64,000 bases of DNA, from assembly GCA_008973525.1 (NCBI GenBank), contig WACJ01000119.1, forward strand, positions 248,001 to 312,000. The letters are read 5' to 3'. Made by a program: the position numbers and the translations under genes. Under the pieces are notes generated by a model that was not told the origin of the DNA, did not search any database, and saw only the letters and a program-made list of their open reading frames with translations. This stretch comes from Stenopsyche tienmushanensis. Taxonomy: Eukaryota > Arthropoda > Insecta > Trichoptera > Stenopsychidae. Below, in pieces: positions 20,966 to 31,975 of this stretch; the first letter of the stretch is position 1; each line of letters opens with the position of its first letter.

Positions 20966-21514
20966 GAACACAGCATGTGTGCACTACGAATATTAACTCA
21001 GTAATAAAAGTCACAATTGATTGGAAATTAGATTTTTTTATACGAAAATTATTGAATGATCCTCGTTATCTGATAACTCAATCAAACAGTCATCCGTTGC
21101 GTGTTCAAGTTGGCGTCATATTGCCCGTATTCCGAACTTAGACGGGGCGGATTAAGCCGGTTAAGCGAGCATCGGTTAGCAGGGCTCTCATTATTTCAAG
21201 AAATTATTTAACATGTAGGTATTATGTATTTTTGGGTTGCCTGTTTGAGTTGTATTTTGTTATCAAACTTACAGCACCCGACGTAATTAAGCGCCACACG
21301 AACGTCTTTGTATTAATATGTTCTGCCTGCAGACACTTGCGAAGTTGCCCTAGCCAACAATAAATTTATTTGCGGTCTTCCGGATTTCTAAGTCTCATCC
21401 AGGGTGAAATTCCCGCTACAATGGGGCATCAGATTTGAGTTCTGTAAGCCGCAGAGCATACAGAACTTTCTACTGCACCCCGGCCTCTGATGTAACGCGC
21501 CTGTCTTAAATATG
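20966..21514. other. Unassigned DNA with a GC-richer single-copy block (21070-21500)
   Basis: Single-copy in the window, with moderate CpG content and no conserved frames. Confidence 0.3.
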
Positions 21515-21518
21515 TTGA

Positions 21519-22187
21519 GGGGGTATTCTAGTCTAGAACGAATATATCTTTATTATACATTTTTTTATTGGATATTTATTGACATTTTTGGAATATCCAA
21601 AAAAAAATTAAAAGCTAAAATAGTTATAAGTTGGTAAAGTGTAAGGGGTAAAAAAAGGGTGTGTCTTGGTTGACACGATTTCAACCATTTTAGTCATATG
21701 AAAATAAAAATGAAAAAAGATTCTTAATTAATAAAAATGTTGCTATAGTCCCTACCTCAGAAAAAAACAAAATATTTTTTGCACACAGAACAACTGTTTT
21801 TTTAAAAAAAGTCATTTTATGACCTAATTTTTTTAGTTATAATTATTTTAAAAATAGTTAAAAATAAAATTTTGATATAAATCTGGTAGAAACAGAAGAC
21901 AATTATATATTAAAAGTTTATGTTAAATTTAAAGTAAATACATTAATTAAAACATGAGATATGATGTCAACCATGTTAAAAAAAGTAGTTTCGAGAAAAA
22001 CGCGTTTAAAGATTTCATTTTGGTAGGAGCGGCTTAGTTGCCGCGTCACTAAAATAGCTATAAATCCGTAAATAATTGTAATTTTGAAAATTCCCTTAGA
22101 GGATATATTTATAAAAGTCTAAAATTGCAAAAAATATGAAGAAAAACAAAAACGATTTTTTTTAAAATTCTAGACTAGAATACCCTC
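21519..22187 (+). mobile_element. Complete TTAA-target MITE, termini GGGGGTATTCTAGTCTAGAA
   Basis: The left terminus GGGGGTATTCTAGTCTAGAA and the right terminus TTCTAGACTAGAATACCCTC are inverted repeats with one mismatch. The flanks TTGA (21515-21518) and TCAA (22188-22191) look like a decayed TTAA duplication; other copies keep TTAA beside the right end (38797, 46500). TTAA targets are typical of piggyBac and Kolobok superfamilies; the GGG start does not decide between them. The interior is AT-rich and non-coding. Confidence 0.75.
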
Positions 22188-22191
22188 TCAA

Positions 22192-23678
22192 GTTTACGTC
22201 CCTTCAATTATTTCGTAGAGATTTTATTAGAATTTCAACCTAACGAAACACGGTAATTGGATTGGCGCTTTTATTTAATTGTATCATGGCTAATTCGTGC
22301 ACAACAATATGCTTCAAATCCACCCACATGTGGGGCATAAATAATTTACTATGGATGCTGAGCTCGGGGGCATGTTTGATTTTCGTACAGTTCTGATGTG
22401 TTTTATCTGACTGAAAAGTTTCTTCAGACAGCTAATAATGACTTAGAGCCTTCTGTGTTAATAATTTGCGGGTAAATTTCAGCGGCAAATATTTGCAGTG
22501 TATAAAATAAACATTTTTAGCGCCAATTAGCTAACGAGGAACAACTTTTACTAGCATGTTATTTTTTTTTTTCATTAATTAGCATTTTATTTATATTGGC
22601 GGTAATTGATTGATTTGGTCAATTGGAAACATGCACTTACCCTTTTTCAATATTGAAAAGCAAATATTGATAGAATGAGCAACCCTTCAAGTATTATACA
22701 TATCCTTCGACAGCAGTGTGGTTGAAATGTGATGATGTTGTCGTTTTGAACTCCTGTTTTTGTTCGCTTCATTTGAATCGATCGATTTACTTTCATATTT
22801 GTATCATATAGGCGTTCCTCAGTAAAATGGGTAAGTCGTCCCAAGGAAGTTGTCCAGGCCATTTTTATGCTTATTATATATATTTATCAAGTTAATAAAA
22901 AACCACAGATGAACTACAGATGAATATTTCCATTATTTTAGGAATTCACATGCATATATTCCACATTTGAGCTGTTTTGGTGCGGGGAACTGTTGTCAGG
23001 GGACTGTATTATTGGATTTTATTATAATATAGTAGAAAATATGATTAAGTTGTGTTACGTTTAATAATTAATAATTAATACTCTTCATACAATATTGTAT
23101 CAATTACACATTAAACCCATTAATAAAATGATTTAAAAGATGATACACTAGCAAAGCTAAATCTCAGAATATTTTTACAAGAAGAAGAAATTCGTATCCA
23201 TTAAGTATATGACAATGAATTGTAGCAATTAGCAGCTTGAAAGTTCAAAAGTATGTATAAGAATTAATTTTAATACAACAAAGAAAATTTTAACGGGTGC
23301 TACGTAAGCGAGGATATTATTATCAGTATAAATTACATGCGAAAATGATTCAATGCAGCTCGAGGGCAGGGCTATAATGTTTGCTGTATAATACTTGTGT
23401 GACGGTTTCTGTTAATTGATATCGATATGGTAACAATTTAATCCATTTCTTTAAACCTTTGCTTGAAACTTCCTTATTTGAAATGCGCACCCTGAAGCGA
23501 GAGTTATTCCGAGAAGTGAGAAGAGAAAAATAGTAGCATAACATGGAAATAAAGCGCTATGGATCATTGTACGCAAATGTGCGGGAATACTCTTCAAAGA
23601 CTATAGCAAAGTCAATAACCCATTACTATGAATGCTTTCTATTTTTAACTGCGTGCTTTCTATTTTTTAATGTGTGCT
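22192..23678. other. Unassigned AT-rich DNA
   Basis: The block 22195-22560 is slightly GC-richer and single-copy. The DNA at 23460-23500 (CTTATTTGAAATGCGCACCC) resembles 18205-18235 of the CGGTCCG-type repeat. The remainder has nothing recognisable. Confidence 0.35.
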
Positions 23679-24018
23679 TGTTACGTAGGGAGTGGGGGCT
23701 CTCTCAGGAGCAGAGTCCTCTGGGTGGGTCCCCACTCCCACGCGTTCATCAGGATGGCCGCGCTACCGCACGGGTCCGTTCTTCTATCGGATCACGTATA
23801 GGCAGACGCATAGATGGATCTGGACGGGTGTCGAACGAAAATACTCTTCTCGATGTAACTTTTTATCTGGCACGAGAGAAAAGGATTTGGCTGCGGAAAG
23901 GACGTCCTTCCGCAGCCAAGGCCAACCGTTGACTCCTCCACTCCCATCTCCTGTCACCACCCAACCGGCAATGGTGCACGTGCAAGAAGCAATCAGTCAG
24001 TATTGCAGGTGCAATGTC
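23679..24018 (-). mobile_element. LTR-like unit, 3' end preserved, hairpin fully paired
   Basis: The + strand starts TGTTACGTAGGGAGTGGGGG, so the unit ends ...CCTACGTAACA on its own strand, the CA expected of an LTR. The hairpin at 23889-23917 has 10 perfect base pairs, arms GGCTGCGGAA and TTCCGCAGCC. The AATAAA is mutated to GATAAA. The 5' part beyond 24018 is lost; the adjacent sequence belongs to a mariner-type terminus. Confidence 0.6.
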
Positions 24019-24019
24019 A

Positions 24020-24290
24020 TTTCAATTGAATACAAGAATTTTTCGATCTTACATAAATGTTGTAACTTTACTTACTGGATGGCCCTCGCAATTTGGATTT
24101 TTTGGTATTTTCTCATATTTAAATCATTCGATATTATCGATAGTCTTGGCGGTATTTTAGTCGGTAGTAACATAAGATACTGCTTGATACTGATGAATGC
24201 AGTGGTTAACGAATCTTTGTTTAAGAGAAAACGAATAATTACGCGTTGCGCAACAGAAAATTTGTGTAAATGAATTATTTTGCACGTCCC
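24020..24290 (-). mobile_element. Mariner-type terminal fragment
   Basis: The reverse complement of 24030-24110 reads GAGGGCCATCCAGTAAGTAA, AGTTACAACATTT and GATCGAAAAATTC, matching the terminus at 60640 (GGGAGTCATCCAGAAAGTAA) and at 27100-27165. Near 24225 the sequence ACGCGTTGCGCAACAGAAAA echoes, in reverse, the transposase start of the elements at 40689 and 62988. Confidence 0.45.
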
Positions 24291-24365
24291 TAGACCGTGC
24301 GAGCACGTCTTCAGGCAAAGAAATCCACTGGTGATTAATTTGATTAAAAATTCTGAATGATCTAT

Positions 24366-24625
24366 TCTTTTAATATATAAAAATTAATTTTTGTTTGTTC
24401 GTATGTAATGCGATGCCATACCGTTCATCATATTGCAATAAAATTTCGTCCACTTATTGCTAAAGATTGCGCAAGTAATATAGGCATAATCTAATATATA
24501 AAAAAATAATGTTTGTTTGTCCGTATTCAATGCGCTACCATACTGATCATCCAATTGCAATAAAACTTTGTCAACTTATTGTTTAGACTTGTGAAAATAA
24601 TATAAGCATAGTAAAAATATTTTTT
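24366..24625 (+). mobile_element. Helitron-like element, two monomers, 3' end lost
   Basis: Two tandem units each begin with AATATATAAAAA and carry a version of GTTTGTTTGTCCGTATTCAATGCG-type sequence followed by CCATAC and CAATAAAA. It parallels the copies at 13864, 57783, 61096 and 62457. The GC-rich CTAG terminus is missing. Confidence 0.6.
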
Positions 24626-24874
24626 GTGTACGCATTTTGTTATGCGAGACGTGGCAATCACTATTTGAAATAATTATTACAAGTTTCCAAACAATACAAT
24701 TATATTATTATTTGGAATATCATACGGTTATTTTTGGCTTGATCATTTTCATATTATTATATAAATTCGTTATTTGGAATTTCACATGGATATTTTTTAT
24801 AGAAAGTAGATATTTTCGTATTAAATATCAATGATTTATTTTGGAGACTATATTATATAGCAAATGATTCATTT

Positions 24875-25035
24875 GACCTGTGGGTAGTCCCGGGGTTAGG
24901 CGATTGGATTCGTAACTCAATAATCTTGGGTTCAAATCTACAGGTGTGGCTGGCGACCACATTCCTATTTCTATGAAAAACCATGTAAAAATGGTTGGCA
25001 ATAGTCCCATAAATGGGATTGCTAAAACCATTCAA
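24875..25035 (+). repeat. tRNA-derived SINE-like sequence
   Basis: GGGGTTAGGCGATTGGATTC resembles an RNA polymerase III A box and CTTGGGTTCAAATCTACAGG contains a B-box-like GGTTCAAATCT about 40 bp later. It is followed by a body (GGCTGGCGACCACATTCC, ATGGTTGGCAATAG). The cloverleaf stems are incomplete, so a functional tRNA gene is unlikely. B-box-like fragments with a similar CTACAGG/CTACGGG context are at 39960-39990 (reverse) and 43975-44000. Confidence 0.5.
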
Positions 25036-25744
25036 GTAATGGATTTAAATGTAAATATGTTATTGAAGGTTCTCAGAATCAAGATGTTCGTTTTACGCCT
25101 GTCCACACACACCTAATGTATAAATCACTGTTTTGATAATTTTGATCGAATTAAATTACTCGAAGCAAGACTTGATTTCAAAATGAATATTTGAAGCGAT
25201 CGTTTTTAATCGGCTATAGCTCATTAGTATCCGATTAAGCCGCAGGATAATAACTCACCAACAAATGCACATCCTAATGATGATATGTTCCCGATTAACA
25301 ATGGAGACCCGAATTTTGCCTCGCGTTAGGCGAATCGTAAATCCATTATTAAATTATTGAATATTTAAAGCGAGAGTTTTGCTTACGACGCTCGTACGAT
25401 GATACATTTTATGGGACGATGTGAGGGCGGCCAGGTGTGTGAAACCATGGCCCGCGGCGACCAAAAATGCTTGCGGTCCTGAAGTCGAGGATCACGAGCG
25501 TGAACTCTACTTATGTCGACTTAACCACCGACGCTCTTTATTATATCGTCCAGACAAATATTTCTGAGTGTGGATGAAGCCTTATTTGAATATTTAATCG
25601 AGATATCCTTCGGGCATGCTTTGAGTCCTTGCGGTGTAAATTACTGCCATTTAAAACTTTTAGAGAAAAACTCTTTTGAATAGTTAATTCATCCAGACAT
25701 TAGAGGGATGAATGAATAATGCTTACTTGAATAATACTAAACAA
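25036..25744. other. Unassigned DNA with a GC-richer single-copy block (25200-25560)
   Basis: The block near 25400-25530 is CpG-rich and not repeated; no protein-like frame. The rest is AT-rich. Confidence 0.3.
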
Positions 25745-25985
25745 ATTCCACTAACGAGGATATACAGGGTGTTTTGCACATGGACCGATTTTTTTGGGGA
25801 TTAAGAGGGTCTTTTGTTATGTTTCACACATAGTTTTAATGTAATCGTCCAAAGTAGCATTTCCTTTTTCTGTAAATGTCTTGTAAATTAATTCTTTTTG
25901 CGGCTCTATTCTATTCAGTGGCTCGCACGGTCTTTAGACCTGACACCACTGGATTTCTTTGTCTATGCACATAATTCAATTGTGT
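25745..25985 (+). mobile_element. Deletion derivative of the PDLTPLDFF mariner lineage
   Basis: The terminus-like GTGTTTTGCACATGGACCGA and TTTGTTATGTTTCACACATA match, in reverse, the end of the element at 62988-63815. It is joined to one copy of the 65-bp unit encoding a form of PWLARSPDLTPLDFFV, the region of the last catalytic Asp in mariner/Tc1 transposases. The rest is deleted. Confidence 0.65.
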
Positions 25986-26744
25986 CTCCATAGGAATGAT
26001 GTTTTACAAATTTGTTATGAAATATACTATTAATTTTAGTTCAACGTTAGTTTCTTCGGCGTTATTCAGGGCAATTGAATCGTCAGTTCCATCTATTTTC
26101 TCTATTAAAAGCATGCAAAACTGATGTTATTTCAAGATAAAAATGCTCGCAATTCCATATAATCTGTTGCCATACTTTTTGCTTTGGCCTCGGGCCATTT
26201 TTATACATTTCATATTGTATTTCTTCCAGGAATAACATTGCGAATGCACTCCATAATAAGCCTCGCAACATGCAGTTTCATCTTTCTTCGAGAGTTGCAA
26301 TATTGCAAATGGAAAACCGGGAAAATGCTTCGAAATCAATAAGACTGCTAAATTTCAAAATGGTTATTCTTACAATATATTTGAAATATTTGTGGATATT
26401 TCAAGGAATGGAAAATGATTTAATTCATTTTCAAATCTATACATGTATCTCTTAATTGCATATTTTCATTTGTGGTTTTTTTTAACTTATTTAATTGAAG
26501 ATTAGATGCCAAAAGATGTTAATTAAAAATGTATTTTAACGTTTTTGTCGGCCATTATTTCCAGTCACAGTAAATTCTCTCACTGGAGAGGTCATCGCGC
26601 TCTCGCCACCTCCTTTGCAGACTTTGCAGAAAATATCCATTAAAAGTCGGCAACATGTCACGACGTGGGTTAGGTTGTACAGAGAAGATCGTATTAAAAT
26701 TCACAATGATAAGGAACGGGAGACCATCAGTAATTTACCCGGTT
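25986..26744. other. AT-rich DNA with a dispersed segment near 26537-26585
   Basis: 26537-26585 matches 8170-8215 in reverse complement (CATTATTTCCAGTCACAGTA). The remainder is AT-rich without features. Confidence 0.4.
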
Positions 26745-27040
26745 CCTGGGCGGCTCCCCTAACGCATAGGTCCGTTCTTCTTTCAGATCAAGTGTAGCTA
26801 GACGGATGAATGGGGATAGAGGGGAATCGAACAGAATGACTCTTTATTCACACGAAAGAGAGATATGGCTGTGGGAAGGACGTCCTCCCACAGCCAAGGC
26901 TAACCGATGACTTTTCTCGACTCCCGTCTTCTGTGCATCACTACCCAATCGGCAACGGTACACGTGTAAGAAGCGATTGGTCGGTATTGTAGGTGCAACT
27001 ATAGCGCCACAGAAGATGGCGCTGTTAAAATGTCGGAAAA
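26745..27040 (-). mobile_element. LTR-like unit with hairpin and intact AATAAA
   Basis: On the minus strand: CAGCGCCATCTTCTGTGGCG, then the hairpin (26867-26895; arms GGCTGTGGGA and TCCCACAGCC, fully paired, one pair changed from C-G to T-A compared with the copy at 23679), then AATAAAGAGTC. The TGTAGCG start is missing. Confidence 0.6.
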
Positions 27041-27099
27041 TCTTGGTTACAAGAAGTTGTGTATGAATGGGTTTCCAGAATGCGGAAATGTCTCGATTT

Positions 27100-27165
27100 C
27101 GAAGCATTTTTCGATCCTAAATAAATGTCGTAATCTTACTTTCTGGGTGCTTTCGTATTTTGGAT
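27100..27165 (-). mobile_element. Mariner-type terminal fragment
   Basis: The reverse complement reads GAAAGCACCCAGAAAGTAAG, ATTACGACATTTATTTAGG and ATCGAAAAATGC, corresponding to the termini at 24030-24110 and 60640-60700. Confidence 0.45.
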
Positions 27166-27303
27166 TTTTTTAATTTGATGTTATCGACAGATTTAGTGAT
27201 ATTTCAGTCACTTTCACACAATTCACGTGAAACAGAACAGGAAAGTGGGATAAATTGCTTCAAAATGAGTTGAAAATGTATGAAAAACATGTGAAGAGCT
27301 CAA

Positions 27304-27320
27304 TCACACTTCTGACACCA
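27304..27320 (-). other. Primer-binding-site-like sequence
   Basis: The reverse complement reads TGGTGTCAGAAGTGTGA. It is preceded by CCCACCTCACATAACAT, which resembles the CCTACGTAACA end of the LTR-like unit at 23679. No gag or pol was found beyond it. Confidence 0.45.
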
Positions 27321-27639
27321 ATGTTATGTGAGGTGGGAGCGCCCATTGAGGGTATTGTAAATCCATAGACTATCAACGGCTTCACATAGAAGTGCTATTT
27401 AACCCACGCAATAATGTCAAATGGTCAACTTCCTGATGAGCTGATGTCTTGACAGAAGAGCATTCTTAGATCAACTTTTCCATTTTGGAAATATTAAAAT
27501 GAATCCGTATGAAATTAAAACGGCTTTTCTTATTTTTTAAGATTATTACTAGTTGTCTATGTTTAAAAATCATAGCTTGTTTTTGAATATTTTTAAATAG
27601 GGACCCTCATCTTACACGAGCTTTTTATTGAACCTATTC
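27321..27639 (-). other. Possible LTR relic upstream of the primer-binding-like site
   Basis: By position this would be the LTR body, but it lacks the hairpin and AATAAA of the other units. Nothing else is recognisable. Confidence 0.25.
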
Positions 27640-27870
27640 AACAAAAGTGCACATTGGGAAGCAAAACCGTGATTTTCCTCATTCTCGACTTCGAGTAGTC
27701 ACTTACGTTCTGAGCGCGCGGAAGAACTAGTTGTCTTATTTCTGAAAGCCCTAAAAGAGTTGGCCACAAGGACTGTGTGCCCAACCGGTCCGCCTTGCAG
27801 ACCGCTGATACTCCGAATGAGCGCCTTGCAATCGAACGCCATGCCCGGACATATTCACAGAACGCATATT
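27640..27870 (-). repeat. CGGTCCG-hairpin dispersed repeat
   Basis: The + strand reads CTCATTCTCGACTTCGAGTA, then CTGTGTGCCCAACCGGTCCG, CAGACCGCTGATACTCCGAA and GACATATTCACAGAACG, the reverse complement of the unit at 13096-13250 and extended on one side. The hairpin loop differs (CCTTG). Confidence 0.55.
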
Positions 27871-28257
27871 TGAAATTTTGGCCGAAGGGATATCAAATTA
27901 TAGAGTATCAAATTATAACGGTTTTATTTTAAATTTGAATCTGTCGCCATTTTGAATCCCGCAAATTACAAAAAAAAAACAAAAACGCCGCCCGTCGAGA
28001 TATTCGATTCGTATCAACGCTCATAATATCGAACGTGTGCTGCATTGGAATAATAGCCACGTTTTGGCGCAATGTGTACCGCATCGGATGATTTTTGACC
28101 GCTCAAAATCGAACCGATTGCAATTGTATGCTCAAATTTGACCGACGTCCATAATTGGTTCTGCAATTCATTGCAAAATAATGAGATTTACCCGACCTAA
28201 AATTCAGTTTTGATACACTTTTACAGCGAAGTTCAATAGCTTCGATCAGATGTGGTC

Positions 28258-28515
28258 TCATGTTTCATCCATGACTATAAATCGACGCAAAAACTCGGCT
28301 TTATTGCTGTGAAACATCGCCAAATGCTCGATTGAAACACCCTCACGTCGCTGTTTTTGTTGTATTATGAGCAAACGCGGCACCTGCCATGCGCACAGCT
28401 TTCTCATGTGCAAATTTTCAGTCAATATGCAATGTACAGCTTTTACGAAATGCATACCATGTCTGCTAACTCGCGCACTTTCATTTTCTATCATAGTATT
28501 TTTTTTAAGCAACAA
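28258..28515 (-). pseudogene. Mariner transposase fragment (central), 85-codon open frame
   Basis: The minus frame encodes AVHCILTENLHMRKLCAWQV, PRLLIIQQKQRREGVSIEHL and AMFHSNKAEFLRRFIVMDET. This is the mariner region from the end of the helix-turn-helix through WVPRLLT to the first catalytic Asp (the MDET motif is intact). The frame ends just after MDET, where family members continue with a WxHH motif, so most of the catalytic domain is missing. W and V of the WVPRLLT motif are altered to QV. Confidence 0.85.
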
Positions 28516-29320
28516 CCAACATCTATACGTCAGGTCGGCTACTTCTAGGACAATGTTTGTATGACGCTCGTCGCTCGCTCAGCTTGAAGATAAACGAGAA
28601 AATATGGATGAACTTTTAAATTATGACCCTGTCATTTTAAAAATACGAGTGCATCGTTCATCAACAAAGTCGGTGTCGTTTTTCTCCCGCGTTTGCATAA
28701 GCGAACATTATTCATATCCGGATGGATGCATAGTTTTTTTTAAATGCCCGCAAGATATTTTTTTGGCGGGAAAAATATATCTTTTTAGATTCTATGATTG
28801 AGATTTTCCGATTTTGTTGAGTGGTGGGATTTTATGAAATATAATGGGCAGTGAGTGGTGCTCCCGCTGAATGGGATGCTGATGTATCGACTTCATTATG
28901 CATGCATTGCGGACACATTCAAGCCATACAATTTATCGAAGAAGAGCTACCCCGTCGAAGAAGACTCTCGTTACGGTAGCATTGATGCAATTTGAATACC
29001 CAAAGGGGTTCGTTTAATTTATTTTATTACCGGCGATGTCACAACGATCAGATTATTAACTGAAAGCCGTATTTCGTTGACCTGCATAAATATTTTATTT
29101 GAAATTAATTTCAAATCAGCGAAATTTCAATGGTCGCGTTCGGATATACTATGGCCAAATATAAAATACGCTCAATTGCCGACATAACCTCAAAAACCGA
29201 GCTAAATATAAAACGCAACGTTCGTCGATGCACATAAAAGCATATTTATTTTTAGCTCGAATTTTTTTAGCAATTGTACGTGCGAGTTACATTTTTATAT
29301 TCATCTCGCTTTTATTATTT
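28516..29320. other. Single-copy GC-richer DNA, possible regulatory block
   Basis: The stretch 28820-29320 is not repeated and has scattered TTTTATTTA-type motifs and CpG sites. No protein-like frame. Confidence 0.3.
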
Positions 29321-30574
29321 ATTTTTATTCGGGGAGTAAAAGAGACACTGAGTTGAACGCTTCTTATGTAGCCCGTATAAATAATTGTATTTTTGTCTCC
29401 TTCTAATGCATTGAAATTTCTTATTAAGCGAGCGAGATAAAAACCTAAATATCGTTTTAAAATTTCAACTCGTTTTATCTATAGCTCTTGTTAATTTGTG
29501 CAGGGCTGTGCAGTAAATATTATTATATATATATATACCTTTACAGTGAAACTTTGTCGAAACTCTTTGCGATCTCTAAAAATATTATAGATCCAGCAGA
29601 TTCTTAAATGCTTGCAACATTAAAAAATGTAATTTTTATTATAGCTGCCTAGATATTTATTTGTAATTTTGGGATCCAACTGATTTTTGGACATAAGAAA
29701 AACATAATTTCTATTTATCAAGCTTTATTTATCCTTTACAAGAATAATGTGATGTGATCTACTTCAACTTTTTTTTCTTGTATAATGGGTATCAATTTGT
29801 TTCATTTTAGTTTCACGTTCATATAACATCTTTCTATTCCTCGTTAGCATCTTCTTTTTTTAGTGCGATATAATTATTTCAGCGGTTAGCGATTATGTTG
29901 GTAGAGGTCCTTTAAATATTTCCTTCGTAGTTCAGGAGGCCAAGACCAATTGGTGTGACAAACGAGATGATCGCAGTTGAACGAAAGAAACTAATAAAAC
30001 CACTTAAAAAGATCTTTGTTCTTATTTTATATTTAAAAAAATAACAGAATCCAGGATACGCACAGAAATAGCTCCACTTTACAAAAAATGCATTGAATTA
30101 CAAATCAAAGAAATCGACGATTACGGGAATAATTCTTATAAAGGCCATACTATGTTATTAAATAATATTATTATATAAGGTTAATAGATATGCACGTATT
30201 ACACGATCAAATAGTTTTACTATAAAAAAATAGAATAGTCGAAAACCTCTGAAAAGTGTATACGTAACGCATTAAAAAAAATGTGTGCTGTAGGATAAAA
30301 ACTATACAGATGTGGACACAAAAGAAAGGCTGAGTGCACTCACATCAGAAAAAAAATTATTTTTTTTGTTGAAAAACTAACAGCTGTACATATAATTAAC
30401 TACATATTAAAAATATTAATAGAATCAATTACAGGGTTTCACTTATAGAATTAATTCAAACATTTAATTAATACAATATATCATGCACTCAAATCTAATG
30501 AGAAATTTAAAATTTTGTGTTTAGAATTCATAACCATTGTCATGTATTTACTTTATTATTAGTATTGTTTTTAT
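29321..30574. other. AT-rich intergenic DNA
   Basis: A short AT microsatellite lies at 29520-29537. The segment 29935-29960 (GGAGGCCAAGACCAATTGGT) is a small piece of the GCGGCCAAGAC family. The rest shows nothing. Confidence 0.4.
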
Positions 30575-30920
30575 TTATTTGAAAATACGAAGATTGATTA
30601 GCTGACGTTTGACGTTTATTAGATCGCAATCGAAAATATCCAACTCAAGTTCTTTCAGCACATCGTTGAGGTTTATTATGGCTCTGCGTAGAAAACTGTT
30701 CTGTCTGTAGTTGGTAGAGGCTAATGGAACTACGATAGATTGATAAAATCTTTTTGGTTTTCTAAGTACGTTGAAGTTAATACTACTTAGTAGTTCAGAG
30801 TAGTCAATTTTGTTGTTTGTGATTTTTAGTAGATACATAATTGGACTATAATCAATATTATCGATTAGATTTTGTAGATGTATTTTATTGAAAAATCTGA
30901 TTCATCATTGCTCCTGCAAA
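30575..30920 (-). pseudogene. Jockey-like LINE, C-terminal end of ORF2
   Basis: An 87-codon open minus frame ends NYRQNSFLRRAIINLNDV, then ELDIFDCDLINVKRQLINL. Upstream, the frame continues without a methionine as LIDNIDYSPIMYLLK and ITNNKIDYSELLSSINFNV. The pattern (LLSxINFNVP, then TNYxxNSxxxR, then DIFxxxLxxxKRQL) is what I recall from the extreme C-termini of Jockey-type non-LTR retrotransposon proteins. The long undisturbed frame suggests a less ancient insertion. The reverse transcriptase domain is absent (5' truncated). Confidence 0.55.
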
Positions 30921-31267
30921 TCCTGAAGTTTCATGTTGCATCTACAGGATTTTTTTTCTTCATTAGAATCACAGTCTTATATTAGGGCGCGTCTTGATGA
31001 TCCAAAAACTGTTTTCTTTTCAGTTGTTTGCACTACACAATAAACATTATCTTTCCTTCTATCAACTTACGCTGTACGCAATCAGATTTTTGCATTCAGT
31101 AGCATTTATTTTTAAATATCGCAAAGAGTTAGACAAAACCAAAATAAACTTGTTCAAATTCAAGCGATTGAGTCTAAATAATTTGAAGCGAGTTCTATGA
31201 GAGATCATTAGCAGCTATCGGAAAACCCATCAAGTTGCAAACTATCGCCGGCAGCTCGAAGGGCGAG
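30921..31267. other. Unassigned DNA upstream of the putative promoter
   Basis: A 68-codon + frame has no recognisable motif. Composition turns from AT-rich to CpG-containing toward 31230. Confidence 0.35.
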
Positions 31268-31279
31268 TGCGCATGCGCA
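31268..31279. promoter_or_regulatory. NRF-1/Erect-wing-type palindrome TGCGCATGCGCA
   Basis: An exact match to the YGCGCAYGCGCR consensus bound by NRF-1 and its insect homologue Ewg, which usually occurs near promoters. It lies about 430 bp upstream of the TATA box. Its occupancy cannot be told from sequence. Confidence 0.5.
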
Positions 31280-31710
31280 ATTTTGGCCAGATTCATCCGC
31301 GTCAAACAGGTAGATGCAGCTCTAAACGAGACCTTTAATGCGTATTGACCGAAACTCACTCCGATAGAGAAAATTCACACCCTAGAAGAAACAGTATCGT
31401 TTGGCCGATATCATATTTATAAAATAGATGCAAGCAAAAAACCCGCGAATGTTCGATTTGAACGTCTAAAAAATTTGACCCAAATTTTTTGAAGAAAAAG
31501 CAACGTCTTTCAATGTGAAATGAATGAGATTATTATTGATGTGGAATCGAAACTTTTTAATCTGATTTTTTTCCGAGTCGCCGAGAGTTACCATTGTGTA
31601 CGTTCTCCTCTGGGGACGATCAACGGCGATGTTAATTATGCAGCTTTGTCCGGTGATCCTCGCGTAGGCTCATGCAGGGGGCGAGCTGAGCATATTTCCT
31701 TTTGACAATG

Positions 31711-31718
31711 TATAAAAG
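31711..31718 (+). promoter_or_regulatory. TATA box of a putative promoter
   Basis: TATAAAAG fits the TATA consensus well and stands at the left edge of an abrupt GC-rich stretch. The expected start would be about 25-35 bp downstream, near 31741-31750. Initiator-like CAGTCGGCAGTCGCCAGTCG near 31826 is an alternative start region. Confidence 0.5.
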
Positions 31719-31741
31719 CAGCAGAAATGGGGTTGGGGCGG

Positions 31742-31975
31742 GCGAGACTGGGAAATGGGAAACTCCTCGGCTACCTGCGGTGGTAGGAAAAGCCGCGGTG
31801 TGCGCGGAGTCGAGGGGCGGTGAGGCAGTCGGCAGTCGCCAGTCGCGCTTCGGGTCTTCGAGTGAACGGTAGTGCCCATATCAGGGCTCCACGATAGCTT
31901 CCCAACATCCCAAACCGTACTTGCACGCACACCACTCGTTACACCACCGCACACACGCATCCCACCGCCCTCAGA
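31742..31975 (+). other. Putative non-coding first exon with splice donor
   Basis: About 230 bp, GC-rich with C-rich CACA/CACC runs toward its end, and ends at CAGA followed by GTGAGTAAC, a strong donor match. No long + frame is present, so it would be 5' untranslated sequence. Composition, TATA position and donor agree with each other, but no transcript evidence is available and downstream exons were not found. The gene it belongs to is not identifiable here. Confidence 0.45.

Noticed and set aside
23692..24273. 193-codon + frame
   Set aside because: It runs across the LTR-like hairpin unit and a mariner-type terminus, two unrelated repeats; the coding look is incidental to GC-rich sequence.
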